A stretch of 10,962 nt of DNA from Bacillota bacterium (GCA_023417975.1 JAEZDX010000530.1:1-10962); one strand, 5' to 3'. Shown: positions 1 through 6,761, counted from the stretch's first letter. Notes: generated by a model not told the origin, from the letters alone. Numbers and translations: made by a program.

Positions 1-819
1 CGTATATACAGCCCCTATTCTTTTTGGGGGCTTAACAATTCTCTGTACAAGGACAAATGCTCCCGAAGATATAAGTGCTCCCAATAGTGAAAGCTTACCT
101 ATGGAAAGCTCACTGCCTGTGGTTTGAATTATAAGTATATTTACGATAAAAACTATTATTACATCCCTAAACCCCCAAAGAAACATGGCTTTACGTATAT
201 TACTCCACCCTTCACAATTTTTGCCTATGGATTTAGATATATTCAGCCTGCTTCCATAATTGTCACACCTAAGAAATAAACTTATTGTCACCAATAAAAT
301 AAAAAGTATTAATGTTATGGAAAACACTATGTTATACCCTTTGATGCCGGAAAATCTGCTTATTATATATGCAGCAGTTATTGGTGCAATTACTCCTGCT
401 ATACCTGCACAGCTTCCGTTATAGCCATTAAAGGTATCTCTATTATCTGTGGAGGTAAAGTCGAAGCATAACGTGTTAAACGCAAGCCAATAGAAACCCG
501 AGGCAGTTCCAAAAAGAATTCCCAAAGGATATATATAATAAACTCCTCTACTCCCTATTAGTAGTATTAAGCCGAAAAATATTGCAAATAGTACCAATCC
601 GATTCTAAGTGACCATATTCCGTTCTTCTTTTTTGATAGCCACCCTGCAATTATAAAGGTTATAGGCGTCATAATATAGTGCATTAAATTATAGAGCACA
701 ATCACTGTAAGACTTTCCGTTTCCCTCCAGAAAAAAATATTTACGAATACACCCGACAAACCCATGGCTGCTGTAAAAATAGCACTCATCATTATTAAGA
801 CTTTTGCTTCCTTACACAT
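1..819 (-). CDS. Major facilitator superfamily transporter, C-terminus cut by window edge
   Basis: An open frame runs on the minus strand from an ATG at 819-817 to the left edge with no stop, giving 273 residues of the N-terminal part of a polytopic membrane protein. An AGGAGG ribosome binding site lies just upstream (about 822-830). Hydrophobic segments of about 20 residues alternate with short basic loops such as the WLSKKKNG loop near residue 60, which resembles the MFS loop between helices 2 and 3. A later loop reads STDNRDTFNGYNG, a pattern I associate with YqgE-like MFS proteins of Firmicutes. About eight membrane segments can be counted, consistent with two thirds of a 12-helix carrier. 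The substrate cannot be read from the sequence; drug or metabolite export is possible. The gene diverges from the HD-domain gene. Confidence 0.8.
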   Translation of the reverse strand, partial: MCKEAKVLIMMSAIFTAAMGLSGVFVNIFFWRETESLTVIVLYNLMHYIMTPITFIIAGWLSKKKNGIWSLRIGLVLFAIFFGLILLIGSRGVYYIYPLGILFGTASGFYWLAFNTLCFDFTSTDNRDTFNGYNGSCAGIAGVIAPITAAYIISRFSGIKGYNIVFSITLILFILLVTISLFLRCDNYGSRLNISKSIGKNCEGWSNIRKAMFLWGFRDVIIVFIVNILIIQTTGSELSIGKLSLLGALISSGAFVLVQRIVKPPKRIGAVYT

Positions 820-909
820 AATTATCCTCCTCTTATCCCCGTATAAATATGACTCCATTTAGTATTTGTAGCATGAGTGTCTATATACTCTTATAGCAGA
901 AAGAAAAAC

Positions 910-938
910 TTGACAACTTTAGCTTCAATTACTAATAT
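910..938 (+). promoter_or_regulatory. Sigma-A-type promoter for the HD hydrolase gene
   Basis: A perfect -35 box TTGACA (910-915) is followed after exactly 17 bases by TAATAT (933-938), which matches the -10 consensus at 4 of 6 positions. Transcription would start near 945, about 50 bases before the HD gene start. No other candidate in this divergent region is as good. The SOD gene may be read from the same transcript, since no terminator is visible between them. Confidence 0.65.
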
Positions 939-994
939 TTAATATAAAGTTACGGCTGTGAACAACTAAATCCATATTGGGGAGGAGAATACAT

Positions 995-1573
995 ATGTCA
1001 TTAAACGCAAAAACCAGAGAGGAAGCCTTTGAGCTTTTAAAAGAATTTAATAAAAATGAAAGTCTCATTAAGCATGCACTTTCCGTAGAAGCAGTAATGC
1101 GCCATTTTGCGGAGCTTTATAATGAGGATGTTGAAAAGTGGGGTATTATCGGCCTTCTTCATGATATTGACTATGAAATGTATCCTGAGCAGCACTGCGT
1201 AAAAGCAAGAGAGCTTTTGGAAAAAGCAAATTGGCCGGAGGAATATATACATGCAGTACAGAGTCATGGTTACGGCATATGCATCGATGTTGAGCCTAAA
1301 GAAACTATGGAAAAGGTACTATTTACAATCGATGAATTGACCGGGTTAATAACTGCTACCTGCTTTCTTAGACCTAGCAAAAGCGTACTTGACCTAGAAT
1401 TGAAATCCGTAAAAAAGAAATGGAAGCAGAAGGGCTTTGCCGCTGGAGTTAACAGGGAGGTCATTGAACAAGGAGCTGAAAGGCTTGGAATGGACCTTGA
1501 TAAGGTAATTGAAGAAACAATAAAAGGTATGCAAAAAGCAGCTGAAGAAATTGGCCTAAAAGGTAATCTTTAA
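995..1573 (+). CDS. HD-superfamily metal-dependent phosphohydrolase (predicted, COG2316-like)
   Basis: A 192-residue cytosolic protein with an HD domain. The visible metal-site residues are His27, the His56-Asp57 pair in GLLHDIDYEMYP, further histidines at 67, 86 and 91 (QSHGYG), and a distal Asp113 in TIDELTG; this is the H...HD...D pattern of the family. HD proteins hydrolyse phosphoester bonds in nucleotides or related molecules, but this subgroup has no settled substrate. The ATG at 995 is chosen because GGGGAGGAG (979-987) lies 7 bases upstream; the longer reading from TTG at 977 would start inside or before that site. The last 60 residues are Lys/Glu-rich and helical. It sits 66 bases upstream of the SOD gene on the same strand and could be cotranscribed with it, though a functional link is not evident. 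Confidence 0.85.
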   Translation: MSLNAKTREEAFELLKEFNKNESLIKHALSVEAVMRHFAELYNEDVEKWGIIGLLHDIDYEMYPEQHCVKARELLEKANWPEEYIHAVQSHGYGICIDVEPKETMEKVLFTIDELTGLITATCFLRPSKSVLDLELKSVKKKWKQKGFAAGVNREVIEQGAERLGMDLDKVIEETIKGMQKAAEEIGLKGNL

Positions 1574-1639
1574 ATCTGAATAATATTCTTCCTTCTCTGG
1601 AATAACTATATATAGACAATAACGGAAGGAGAATGCTAG

Positions 1640-2329
1640 ATGAAGAAAACCTTTAATGTAATTACTGCTGCACTTATAGCTGCACTTATAATATCGCCTT
1701 TATGTGCAAAAGCGTCGGAGCCCCAGGAACCTTTTAAGCTTCCGCCGCTGCCATATAGCTATGATGCATTGGAACCTTATATAGATGCACAGACTATGGA
1801 AATCCATTATTTGAAGCATCATGGAGCCTATGTTACAAAACTCAACGAAGCTATAAACAAGCATCCTGAGCTAAAATCAAAATCTCTTGAAGAATTACTA
1901 ATAAATGTGAATAAGCTTCCTCAAGATATTCGGGAAACTGTTCGAAATAATGGAGGGGCGTATTATAATCACAGCTTATTTTGGAGCTATATGGGCAAAG
2001 ACCGTGGCAGTGTTCCCAAAGGAAAGTTAAAAGCCGATATTGATAAAACCTTCGGGTCTTTTGATAGCTTTAAAAAGTCATTTAAGGAAACTGCTCTAGG
2101 CCGTTTCGGAAGCGGATGGACGTGGCTTGTAAAAGATAGCAATGGGAATCTGAAAATAATAAGTACTGCAAATCAAGATAGTCCCATTATGTTTGGATTA
2201 AAGCCAATTCTCGGCCTTGATGTCTGGGAGCATGCATATTATTTAAAATATCAAAATAAGCGAGCAGATTATATAGATGCATGGTGGAATGTAGTTAATT
2301 GGAATCCCATAGAAAAAGAATACAAATAA
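1640..2329 (+). CDS. sodA: Exported superoxide dismutase, Fe/Mn family, Mn-type signature
   Basis: A 229-residue protein that dismutates superoxide to O2 and H2O2. The first 25 residues are a signal peptide: a KK start, a hydrophobic core, and a likely signal peptidase I cut after AKA (residue 25). There is no proper lipobox around Cys22, so a soluble secreted or wall-associated enzyme is expected. The mature part has the full Fe/Mn-SOD fold signature with metal ligands His56, His111, Asp194 (DVWEHAYY) and His198, plus gateway residues His60 and Tyr64 and the Glu197 bridge. Gln179 in NQDSP is the Mn-type position of the active-site glutamine. The usual GGGHxNH loop is GGAYYNH here (105-111). 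The ribosome binding site GGAAGGAG (1624-1631) fixes the ATG. The gene ends before a strong terminator. The family assignment is secure; metal preference is inferred. Confidence 0.95.
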   Translation: MKKTFNVITAALIAALIISPLCAKASEPQEPFKLPPLPYSYDALEPYIDAQTMEIHYLKHHGAYVTKLNEAINKHPELKSKSLEELLINVNKLPQDIRETVRNNGGAYYNHSLFWSYMGKDRGSVPKGKLKADIDKTFGSFDSFKKSFKETALGRFGSGWTWLVKDSNGNLKIISTANQDSPIMFGLKPILGLDVWEHAYYLKYQNKRADYIDAWWNVVNWNPIEKEYK

Positions 2330-2354
2330 ACTTCTTTCTTAATGAAATAAATTT

Positions 2355-2397
2355 ACCGTCTTACAGCATAATTTATAGCGGTGTAAGACGGTTTTTT
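2355..2397 (+). terminator. Rho-independent terminator after the SOD gene
   Basis: CCGTCTTACA (2356-2365) pairs perfectly with TGTAAGACGG (2382-2391), extended by one A-T pair, around a 16-base loop. Six T residues follow (2392-2397). The hairpin ends exactly where the converging VTT-family gene stops, so it separates the two transcripts. The minus-strand side lacks a T run, so it is judged to work on the plus strand only. Confidence 0.9.
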
Positions 2398-3053
2398 CAA
2401 CTTGATATGTCCAAAGAATCAACCTGTTTTTTTAGCTTTTTAAATGCAGTAATTGTAAAGTTAGCAATTAATAAGGCCATAGTAAGTAAAAGTATATTAT
2501 AAATTATTGAGTTTCCGAAGCTCTCTCCAATAAAACTATAAATTATCAACATAGGAATGTTAGCTACAGAAGTCGTAAGAATATATTTTTTATATCCATA
2601 TCTCAGCATTGCTGAACCGCAGCATATTAAATCCGTCGGCAATATGGGGCACAATACACCTAATGCCAAAAATTCATATCCATATTTATCTAATAAATTA
2701 AAAATATTCTTATACCTCTCATTAATTAATCTTCGAATCCAGTCACCGGCTACATATCTTCCAACTATATAAATAAATGACTCACTTATTAAAAAAGCGG
2801 TCATAGATAATATAATTCCCCATAAAGGTCCAAAACAAATACCGCCTAATATCATAAAAATAGTATCAGGAAGTAATATCGCAATTCTTGCAAAAGATAC
2901 AAATAAAAATAATAACATAGAATTGTATGTATTGTTCCTTATTATTTCTTTTAATTTATGAATATCCGAAGTTATAAGTCCTAATTTACAAAGCATAGCT
3001 AATGACAATGTCCATACAGCTAACAGCAAAACGTATCTTATCCATTTTTTCAT
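2397..3053 (-). CDS. TVP38/TMEM64 (VTT/DedA-superfamily) membrane protein
   Basis: A 218-residue integral membrane protein with about five to six hydrophobic segments. The central VTT (SNARE-associated) region is recognisable: LPDTIFMILGGICFGPLWG near residues 61-79 and SESFIYIVGRYVAG near 90-103 give the first conserved re-entrant half. The second half is CPILPTDLICCGSAMLRYGY near 135-154. DedA-superfamily proteins are linked to lipid scrambling or transport, including undecaprenyl phosphate recycling, and to membrane homeostasis; the exact role here is unknown. ATG at 3053 is preferred because AGGAGG (3063-3068) sits 9 bases away, whereas the upstream GTG at 3062 directly abuts that site. 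It converges on the SOD gene, and no operon partner is seen. Confidence 0.85.
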   Translation of the reverse strand: MKKWIRYVLLLAVWTLSLAMLCKLGLITSDIHKLKEIIRNNTYNSMLLFLFVSFARIAILLPDTIFMILGGICFGPLWGIILSMTAFLISESFIYIVGRYVAGDWIRRLINERYKNIFNLLDKYGYEFLALGVLCPILPTDLICCGSAMLRYGYKKYILTTSVANIPMLIIYSFIGESFGNSIIYNILLLTMALLIANFTITAFKKLKKQVDSLDISS

Positions 3054-3144
3054 ACTTTCCACCCTCCTTTACTTTCATGATTATTTAACAATTTCCCATT
3101 TTGCTTATGTTATCCATATGGCTCTATCTTTATTCGCATATAAT

Positions 3145-3196
3145 AAATTAAAATACGCATGTCCAAAAACCATTTTTATGATTTCTGAACATGCGT
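3145..3196 (-). terminator. Possible terminator downstream of the YIP1-family gene
   Basis: ACGCATGT (3155-3162) is the exact inverse of ACATGCGT (3189-3196). Read on the minus strand, the stem extends with a T-G wobble and a C-G pair to 10 bp around a 22-base loop, and is followed by ATTTTAATTT. It lies about 100 bases after the YIP1-family stop codon and before the VTT gene. The loop is large and the T run is interrupted, so strength is uncertain. Confidence 0.45.
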
Positions 3197-3294
3197 TTAA
3201 ATACTTTATATAGAAAGTTCATACGTTAATGTAATTCAAGTAGCTTAATAGACTCTTGGAGGTTTGTTCATTAGTCTTTGATTACTTTTGAAGC

Positions 3295-3996
3295 CTATAT
3301 TAATATTTGGCCTATGGAAGCCTTTCCTAAAAGTATGAGAGTTGAACCTATGAATACTATAAGTATCACAGCAATTGATTTTTTCTTTGAAAGTGTTGTC
3401 AATGTTCTTATTCCTATATAAAGCATAAGCATCCCCCATATACGAAATATGCTGAATTGACTTAACAAAACATCTACATATGGGTTTACCGAAAAGTTAA
3501 GAGCTCCATTAGTTATTCCGTTAAACAACGTTATAATTATATCTCCCGCTATTGATATGATAAACGTGACAGAATAGATGCATATAGTATGTCTATACGT
3601 AAGTTTTCCATTCAGTGCCGAAATTAAAATATAGTATATTCCCGACACAATCCACACCGTAATATATGCAGCAATAATCATACCTATAATGGTTAATATT
3701 ACGGATAGTGGCGATATTGGTGTATTTATTAATTCTTGAGCATATTCGGGATTAACTTCATTTTTTATTATACTGCTTACTGTACCCGGATCGAAAATTC
3801 TTTTGCTAACATATAAAATTGCTGCAAGAATTCCTATTATCAAAAATAATGCGCGGTAGGAAGGTTTTTTCTCATATTGTGAGAACAGCTTTGCCGGACT
3901 TACGAAAAAGCTTCTTATTTTTTCCTGCATCGTCAGCGATCTAGATTCTTTCTTCTTTTCGTTAAGGCTATTATCAATCCTTTGAACTTTTTTCAT
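3295..3996 (-). CDS. YIP1-family integral membrane protein
   Basis: A 233-residue protein with a basic, charged N-terminal tail (residues 1-28) followed by the sequence FVSPAKLFSQYEKKPSYRAL, typical of bacterial YIP1-domain proteins just before the first helix. Five hydrophobic segments follow, at about 49-65, 96-128, 138-160, 180-200 and 207-228. The bacterial members have no established biochemical activity; they are thought to act in membrane organisation or as accessory membrane proteins. ATG at 3996 is preferred over an in-frame GTG at 4041 because TTGGAGGT lies about 6 bases upstream of it. It diverges from the DUF881 pair, with which it shares a 10-base element near both promoters. YIP1 assignment is by overall pattern rather than a catalytic motif. 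Confidence 0.75.
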   Translation of the reverse strand: MKKVQRIDNSLNEKKKESRSLTMQEKIRSFFVSPAKLFSQYEKKPSYRALFLIIGILAAILYVSKRIFDPGTVSSIIKNEVNPEYAQELINTPISPLSVILTIIGMIIAAYITVWIVSGIYYILISALNGKLTYRHTICIYSVTFIISIAGDIIITLFNGITNGALNFSVNPYVDVLLSQFSIFRIWGMLMLYIGIRTLTTLSKKKSIAVILIVFIGSTLILLGKASIGQILI

Positions 3997-4059
3997 AAGT
4001 CTACCTCCAAAATCTTTTGAATAAATATCGATGTCTTTCACGCTAAAAAGTCTAAATAC

Positions 4060-4088
4060 ATTTTATACTTATACCTTCCTCCATTCAA
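4060..4088 (-). promoter_or_regulatory. Sigma-A-type promoter for the YIP1-family gene
   Basis: On the minus strand TTGAAT (4088-4083) and TAAAAT (4065-4060) are separated by 17 bases, matching consensus at 4 of 6 and 5 of 6 positions. The start would fall near 4053, leaving a leader of about 57 bases to the chosen ATG. Confidence 0.6.
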
Positions 4089-4219
4089 TAAAAATTTTAT
4101 ACAGAAAATTCACTGTGCCCCTATGTATTCTTGCTACGATGTTATATAATTATCGTATATAAATATACATATAGAATACGGAAAGTCTATCACATTCGTC
4201 TTTCGTAAAAATCCTTAGT

Positions 4220-4247
4220 TAGACTTTTATTGTGTTCCATGTAGAAT
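4220..4247 (+). promoter_or_regulatory. Probable promoter for the DUF881 pair
   Basis: TAGACT (4220-4225, 4 of 6) and TAGAAT (4242-4247, 5 of 6) are spaced by 16 bases. The start would be near 4254, giving a very short leader in which the ribosome binding site GGTGAGG (4257-4263) sits directly before the ATG at 4268. A 10-base element shared with the YIP1 leader overlaps the -35 box. Confidence 0.5.
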
Positions 4248-4267
4248 GTTGGTATGGGTGAGGATTT

Positions 4268-4990
4268 ATGAATAAAATTTTTTCAAAGGTTATGAGCGCC
4301 CTTGTATTTGCAATTTTGGGCTTTTTACTCATGAATAGATTTGTGGACTATTGGAAGCATCAAACTGTAGCCGTTGATACAAAAAGCAGAAATCAGCTTA
4401 GTATAATTTCAGAGATAGATCAGCTAAAAAAGGAAAAAGAGACTGCCAATAATGAGAATAGTGATATCTTGGCTAAAATCAAAGGCTATGAAGAAGATAT
4501 CTCCTCCTCAAGCCAATATGCAGCCAATTTAAAGGAAGAGCTTGAAAGGAACAAGAAATTGATTGGCATGACAGATGTTAAAGGTCCTGGCATTACTATA
4601 TACATTACTCCAAAGTCTAAATTATTTAATAACCTTACGCCCTTAGATGATATAGATATAATGTATCTTATTAATGAATTGTTTAGTGCCTCTGCTGAGG
4701 CTATAAGTATAAACGATACGCGTATTACTTCTCAATCTGCCATTGAAGTGGCAGAGAATCAGCGTGTGAGAATAAATGATACCCTCATTCCCGTTACGGA
4801 TTTAATAACTATAAAAGCCATAGGCAATGTTGATACAATGGTACACGATCTTACAAACTATAATACGCTGGACATTGAGCATTTGAAAAACTACACGGTT
4901 TCTATTAAGAAAGCTGACGAAATATTTATACCTAGATATAGTCTTCCATTCAATACGGATGGTCTGACAGGTACCGGTAAAAGTAATTAG
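4268..4990 (+). CDS. DUF881 family membrane-anchored coiled-coil protein (first of tandem pair)
   Basis: A 240-residue protein. One N-terminal membrane segment (about 8-24) anchors it, most of the chain being predicted outside. Residues 40-98 form a polar Lys/Glu-rich coiled coil. The DUF881 core begins at LIGMTDVKGPGITIYI (98-113), the family hallmark of a hydrophobic turn followed by GPG. It continues through AEAISINDTRITSQSAI (143-159) and the ITIKAIGN strand (180-187). DUF881 proteins include Bacillus YlxW/YlxX, which sit in cell-division clusters; biochemical function is not established. No division gene is adjacent here. The next gene starts 18 bases downstream and is a divergent paralogue, so the two are almost surely cotranscribed and could form a heteromer. 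The usual AGAEAI motif has drifted to ASAEAI. Confidence 0.85.
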   Translation: MNKIFSKVMSALVFAILGFLLMNRFVDYWKHQTVAVDTKSRNQLSIISEIDQLKKEKETANNENSDILAKIKGYEEDISSSSQYAANLKEELERNKKLIGMTDVKGPGITIYITPKSKLFNNLTPLDDIDIMYLINELFSASAEAISINDTRITSQSAIEVAENQRVRINDTLIPVTDLITIKAIGNVDTMVHDLTNYNTLDIEHLKNYTVSIKKADEIFIPRYSLPFNTDGLTGTGKSN

Positions 4991-5008
4991 AATAGGAGGT
5001 AGCACATC

Positions 5009-5740
5009 TTGAAGGGTAATGAAATGAAAATATTTATTTTTATAGCCTCCGTAATAATCGGATTGCTAATCTCCTTAAACATAAGCTTTGGAGACAGTGA
5101 TGCCGCTGTAATGGTTAACTCTCAGCAATATATGAAGCTTATGGATACAAAGCTTCAGCTTCAAAAGGATTTAATGAATATCAAAGAAGAGAGCAAGAAG
5201 AATAATGATAAATTGTTAAGATACCAAACAAGTGTATCATCTGAAGTAAAACAAGAGATGGAACAGGAATTGAATACAACCAGATTACTGCTTGGTACTA
5301 CTGAAGTTACAGGTTCAGGCATAAGGATTTCCATAAAAGATCATAGCTATGAATATGATGCCACAAATGAAGATCCTGATAATCCACAGTTATATATAAT
5401 TCACAACTCTGATCTTTTCACACTTGTAAAAACCTTGAGAAGTAAAGGCGCTAAAGCTATTACTATAAATGGAATAAGAGTTATAGGTTCATCTTCCATA
5501 ATGTGTTCCGGAAACTTTATCGATGTGGATGGAATGAAGCTACCTGCACCGTATGAAATATGTGCAATAGGCAATAAGGATCAGCTTTACAGCTATATGC
5601 AGAAGGAAGATGGAATAGTTCAGATACTAAGAAATTTAAGGGAAATAAATGTCTTCATTGAACCGGTGGATAAATTGGTAATGCCTGCATATATACCTCA
5701 GCCCCATGATTCTTATTTAAAAACCGCAACAGGAAAGTAA
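5009..5740 (+). CDS. DUF881 family membrane-anchored coiled-coil protein (second of tandem pair)
   Basis: A 243-residue paralogue of the preceding protein with the same architecture: N-terminal membrane segment (7-27), coiled coil (about 40-92), and the DUF881 core. The core starts at LLGTTEVTGSGIRISIKD (94-111) and includes the classical HNSDLFTLVKTLRSKGAKAI stretch (132-151), ITINGIRVIGSSSI (151-164) and PYEICAIGN (181-189). This copy is closer to the family norm than the first. The start is TTG at 5009, because AGGAGGT (4994-5000) is 8 bases away; the next in-frame ATG (5024) is 23 bases from it. A strong terminator follows the stop. The role is unknown, probably at the cell envelope. Confidence 0.87.
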   Translation: MKGNEMKIFIFIASVIIGLLISLNISFGDSDAAVMVNSQQYMKLMDTKLQLQKDLMNIKEESKKNNDKLLRYQTSVSSEVKQEMEQELNTTRLLLGTTEVTGSGIRISIKDHSYEYDATNEDPDNPQLYIIHNSDLFTLVKTLRSKGAKAITINGIRVIGSSSIMCSGNFIDVDGMKLPAPYEICAIGNKDQLYSYMQKEDGIVQILRNLREINVFIEPVDKLVMPAYIPQPHDSYLKTATGK

Positions 5741-5757
5741 AAATTATTTTATTAAAT

Positions 5758-5788
5758 AAAAAACCAAGGTCACTGCCTTGGTTTTTTT
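5758..5788. terminator. Bidirectional terminator between the DUF881 pair and the thymidine kinase-like gene
   Basis: AACCAAGG (5762-5769) pairs with CCTTGGTT (5776-5783) around a 6-base loop. The hairpin is flanked by six A residues on the left and seven T residues on the right, so it has a U tract for transcripts arriving from either side. It serves the convergent DUF881 and tdk-like transcripts. Confidence 0.92.
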
Positions 5789-5812
5789 ATATGTGTGATT
5801 ATAACATGTTTA

Positions 5813-6403
5813 CTACTCAATTGGAGGTACAAAACATACTCTACATCTTGGTTCGTAGCTCTCCTTATCTCCTTGCTGTATTGTATGTCCTTTCGCTGTA
5901 ACAGGCTTGCCGTTACTCATCCTTTGGCTGAAAATAGCTCGTCTTTTTTTACAGCATGCACATATGGGATATAGATGTTCCAATTCATCTGCTAAAGCCA
6001 TAATATCTCCCATTCGTCCAAAGGGAATACCTTCATAATCCATGTTCAGCCCTGATACTATAACTCTCTTATCAAAAATAATGGCTTGAATTAATTCAAC
6101 TATTTTACCACTAAAAAATTGGGTTTCATCAAAACCTATTACATCATATTCCCTACACATATGTACAGTTGCTTCAATAACCCCATCTGTAATAAACTCC
6201 GGAAGTTCAACCGCCTCCCTAGTTAAGCCTGTCCTGGAGACCACCCTGCACTTACCATCCCTTGTCTCACTATCAGGTTTAAATACTATTACTTTTTTGC
6301 CTTGATATGCCTCTGCAATATTCAATGAATGTATAAGAACTCCGCTCTTTTCACTAAACATAGGGCCGGTAATAACCTTTAAACCTACTTCTTCAATAAA
6401 CAT
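5813..6403 (-). CDS. tdk: Thymidine kinase (TK1 type II) homologue with altered P-loop
   Basis: A 196-residue protein, close to the usual size of bacterial type II thymidine kinases, which phosphorylate deoxythymidine with ATP in the pyrimidine salvage pathway. Recognisable elements are the P-loop region GPMFSEKS (13-20), FKPD (41-44), VVSRTG (54-59), the catalytic-base motif DETQFF (92-97, Glu93), SGLNMDYEGIPFG (117-129), and a complete zinc site of Cys148, Cys151, Cys187 and Cys190. SYEPRC near the C-terminus belongs to the thymidine-binding lasso region. Two departures stand out: Glu18 replaces the Gly that precedes the P-loop Lys, and Asn120 replaces the usual Asp of GLDxD. AAGGAG (6411-6416) precedes the ATG by 7 bases. 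Family membership is secure; whether it is an active kinase is open. Confidence 0.9.
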   Translation of the reverse strand: MFIEEVGLKVITGPMFSEKSGVLIHSLNIAEAYQGKKVIVFKPDSETRDGKCRVVSRTGLTREAVELPEFITDGVIEATVHMCREYDVIGFDETQFFSGKIVELIQAIIFDKRVIVSGLNMDYEGIPFGRMGDIMALADELEHLYPICACCKKRRAIFSQRMSNGKPVTAKGHTIQQGDKESYEPRCRVCFVPPIE

Positions 6404-6457
6404 GCTCCTGCTCCTTCTTGAATGTTATATTATAATATTAAATTTCTTACTCAATTT

Positions 6458-6486
6458 ATTATACTTCCTTACTGTGAAGGTATCAA
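6458..6486 (-). promoter_or_regulatory. Sigma-A-type promoter for the tdk-like gene
   Basis: On the minus strand TTGATA (6486-6481, 5 of 6) is followed after 17 bases by a perfect TATAAT (6463-6458). The start would fall near 6451, about 48 bases before the ATG at 6403. It is the best-matching promoter in the window. Confidence 0.78.
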
Positions 6487-6497
6487 ATCTTGATTTG
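6484..6497. repeat. Inverted repeat overlapping the tdk -35 box (possible operator)
   Basis: CAAATC and GATTTG form a perfect 6-2-6 inverted repeat. Its proximal arm supplies the first three bases of the -35 box TTGATA. This position suits a repressor site, but no cognate regulator is identifiable, and a palindrome this short can occur by chance in AT-rich DNA. Confidence 0.45.
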
Positions 6498-6536
6498 CGC
6501 TAAAAACACAACTTATTTCAAGGAGCAATATGTAAT

Positions 6537-6761
6537 TTAATCTATATTAAGCTTTTTAGTATCTTCACATATTTTTTGTTTTGCAAGCTCCAGTCTTTTG
6601 TCTAAGTTATCTATTGCCAATTCCTTTTTTACTACAAGTCTGCTTAAACTCAAGAATTCTCCATTACTACAATTCCTTAGGCTTTCCTCAAGTCTTGTTT
6701 TTTCTATTTTACTTTGCTTAATTGCTTTATTCAGCGCTTTTATCTCTAAGTGCCAATCCAT
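6537..6761 (-). CDS. Small helical hypothetical protein, possible helical hairpin
   Basis: I do not recognise this 74-residue protein. It is rich in Lys, Glu and Leu, with two predicted helices (about 5-30 and 38-70) separated by NCSNGEF. Leucine spacing such as LEESL and LDKRLEL suggests an antiparallel helical hairpin or coiled coil. It has no signal peptide or membrane segment, so it should be cytosolic; Cys31 and Cys65 do not form a metal motif. GAGGTGAT (6768-6775) lies about 6 bases before the ATG, which supports translation. It is on the same strand as the tdk-like gene 133 bases downstream, but tdk has its own promoter. A TATAAT box lies upstream on this strand (6803-6808), without a convincing -35 partner. 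Confidence 0.65.
   Translation of the reverse strand: MDWHLEIKALNKAIKQSKIEKTRLEESLRNCSNGEFLSLSRLVVKKELAIDNLDKRLELAKQKICEDTKKLNID

Noticed and set aside
875..890. Imperfect palindrome GAGTGT-N4-ATACTC between the MFS and HD genes
   Set aside because: One mismatch in short AT-rich arms, and no clear promoter on either side to give it a role.
919..935. TTAG...CTAA repeat inside the HD hydrolase promoter, resembling the mntH operator
   Set aside because: The half-sites are 9 bases apart instead of 6, and the sequence is largely explained by an AT-rich promoter spacer, so it is not a comparable MntR site.
3083..3092. Half of a Rex-like site (TTGTTAA) upstream of the VTT gene
   Set aside because: The inverted second half is absent, so it does not form a Rex operator.
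3245..3439. Minus-strand frame overlapping the end of the YIP1-family gene in another phase
   Set aside because: No recognisable protein pattern, and it overlaps a well-supported gene on the same strand.
6537..6761. Small helical protein considered as a Spo0E-like phosphatase
   Set aside because: Length and helical hairpin are similar, but the signature SQxLD motif is missing; the corresponding stretch reads LSRLVVKKEL.
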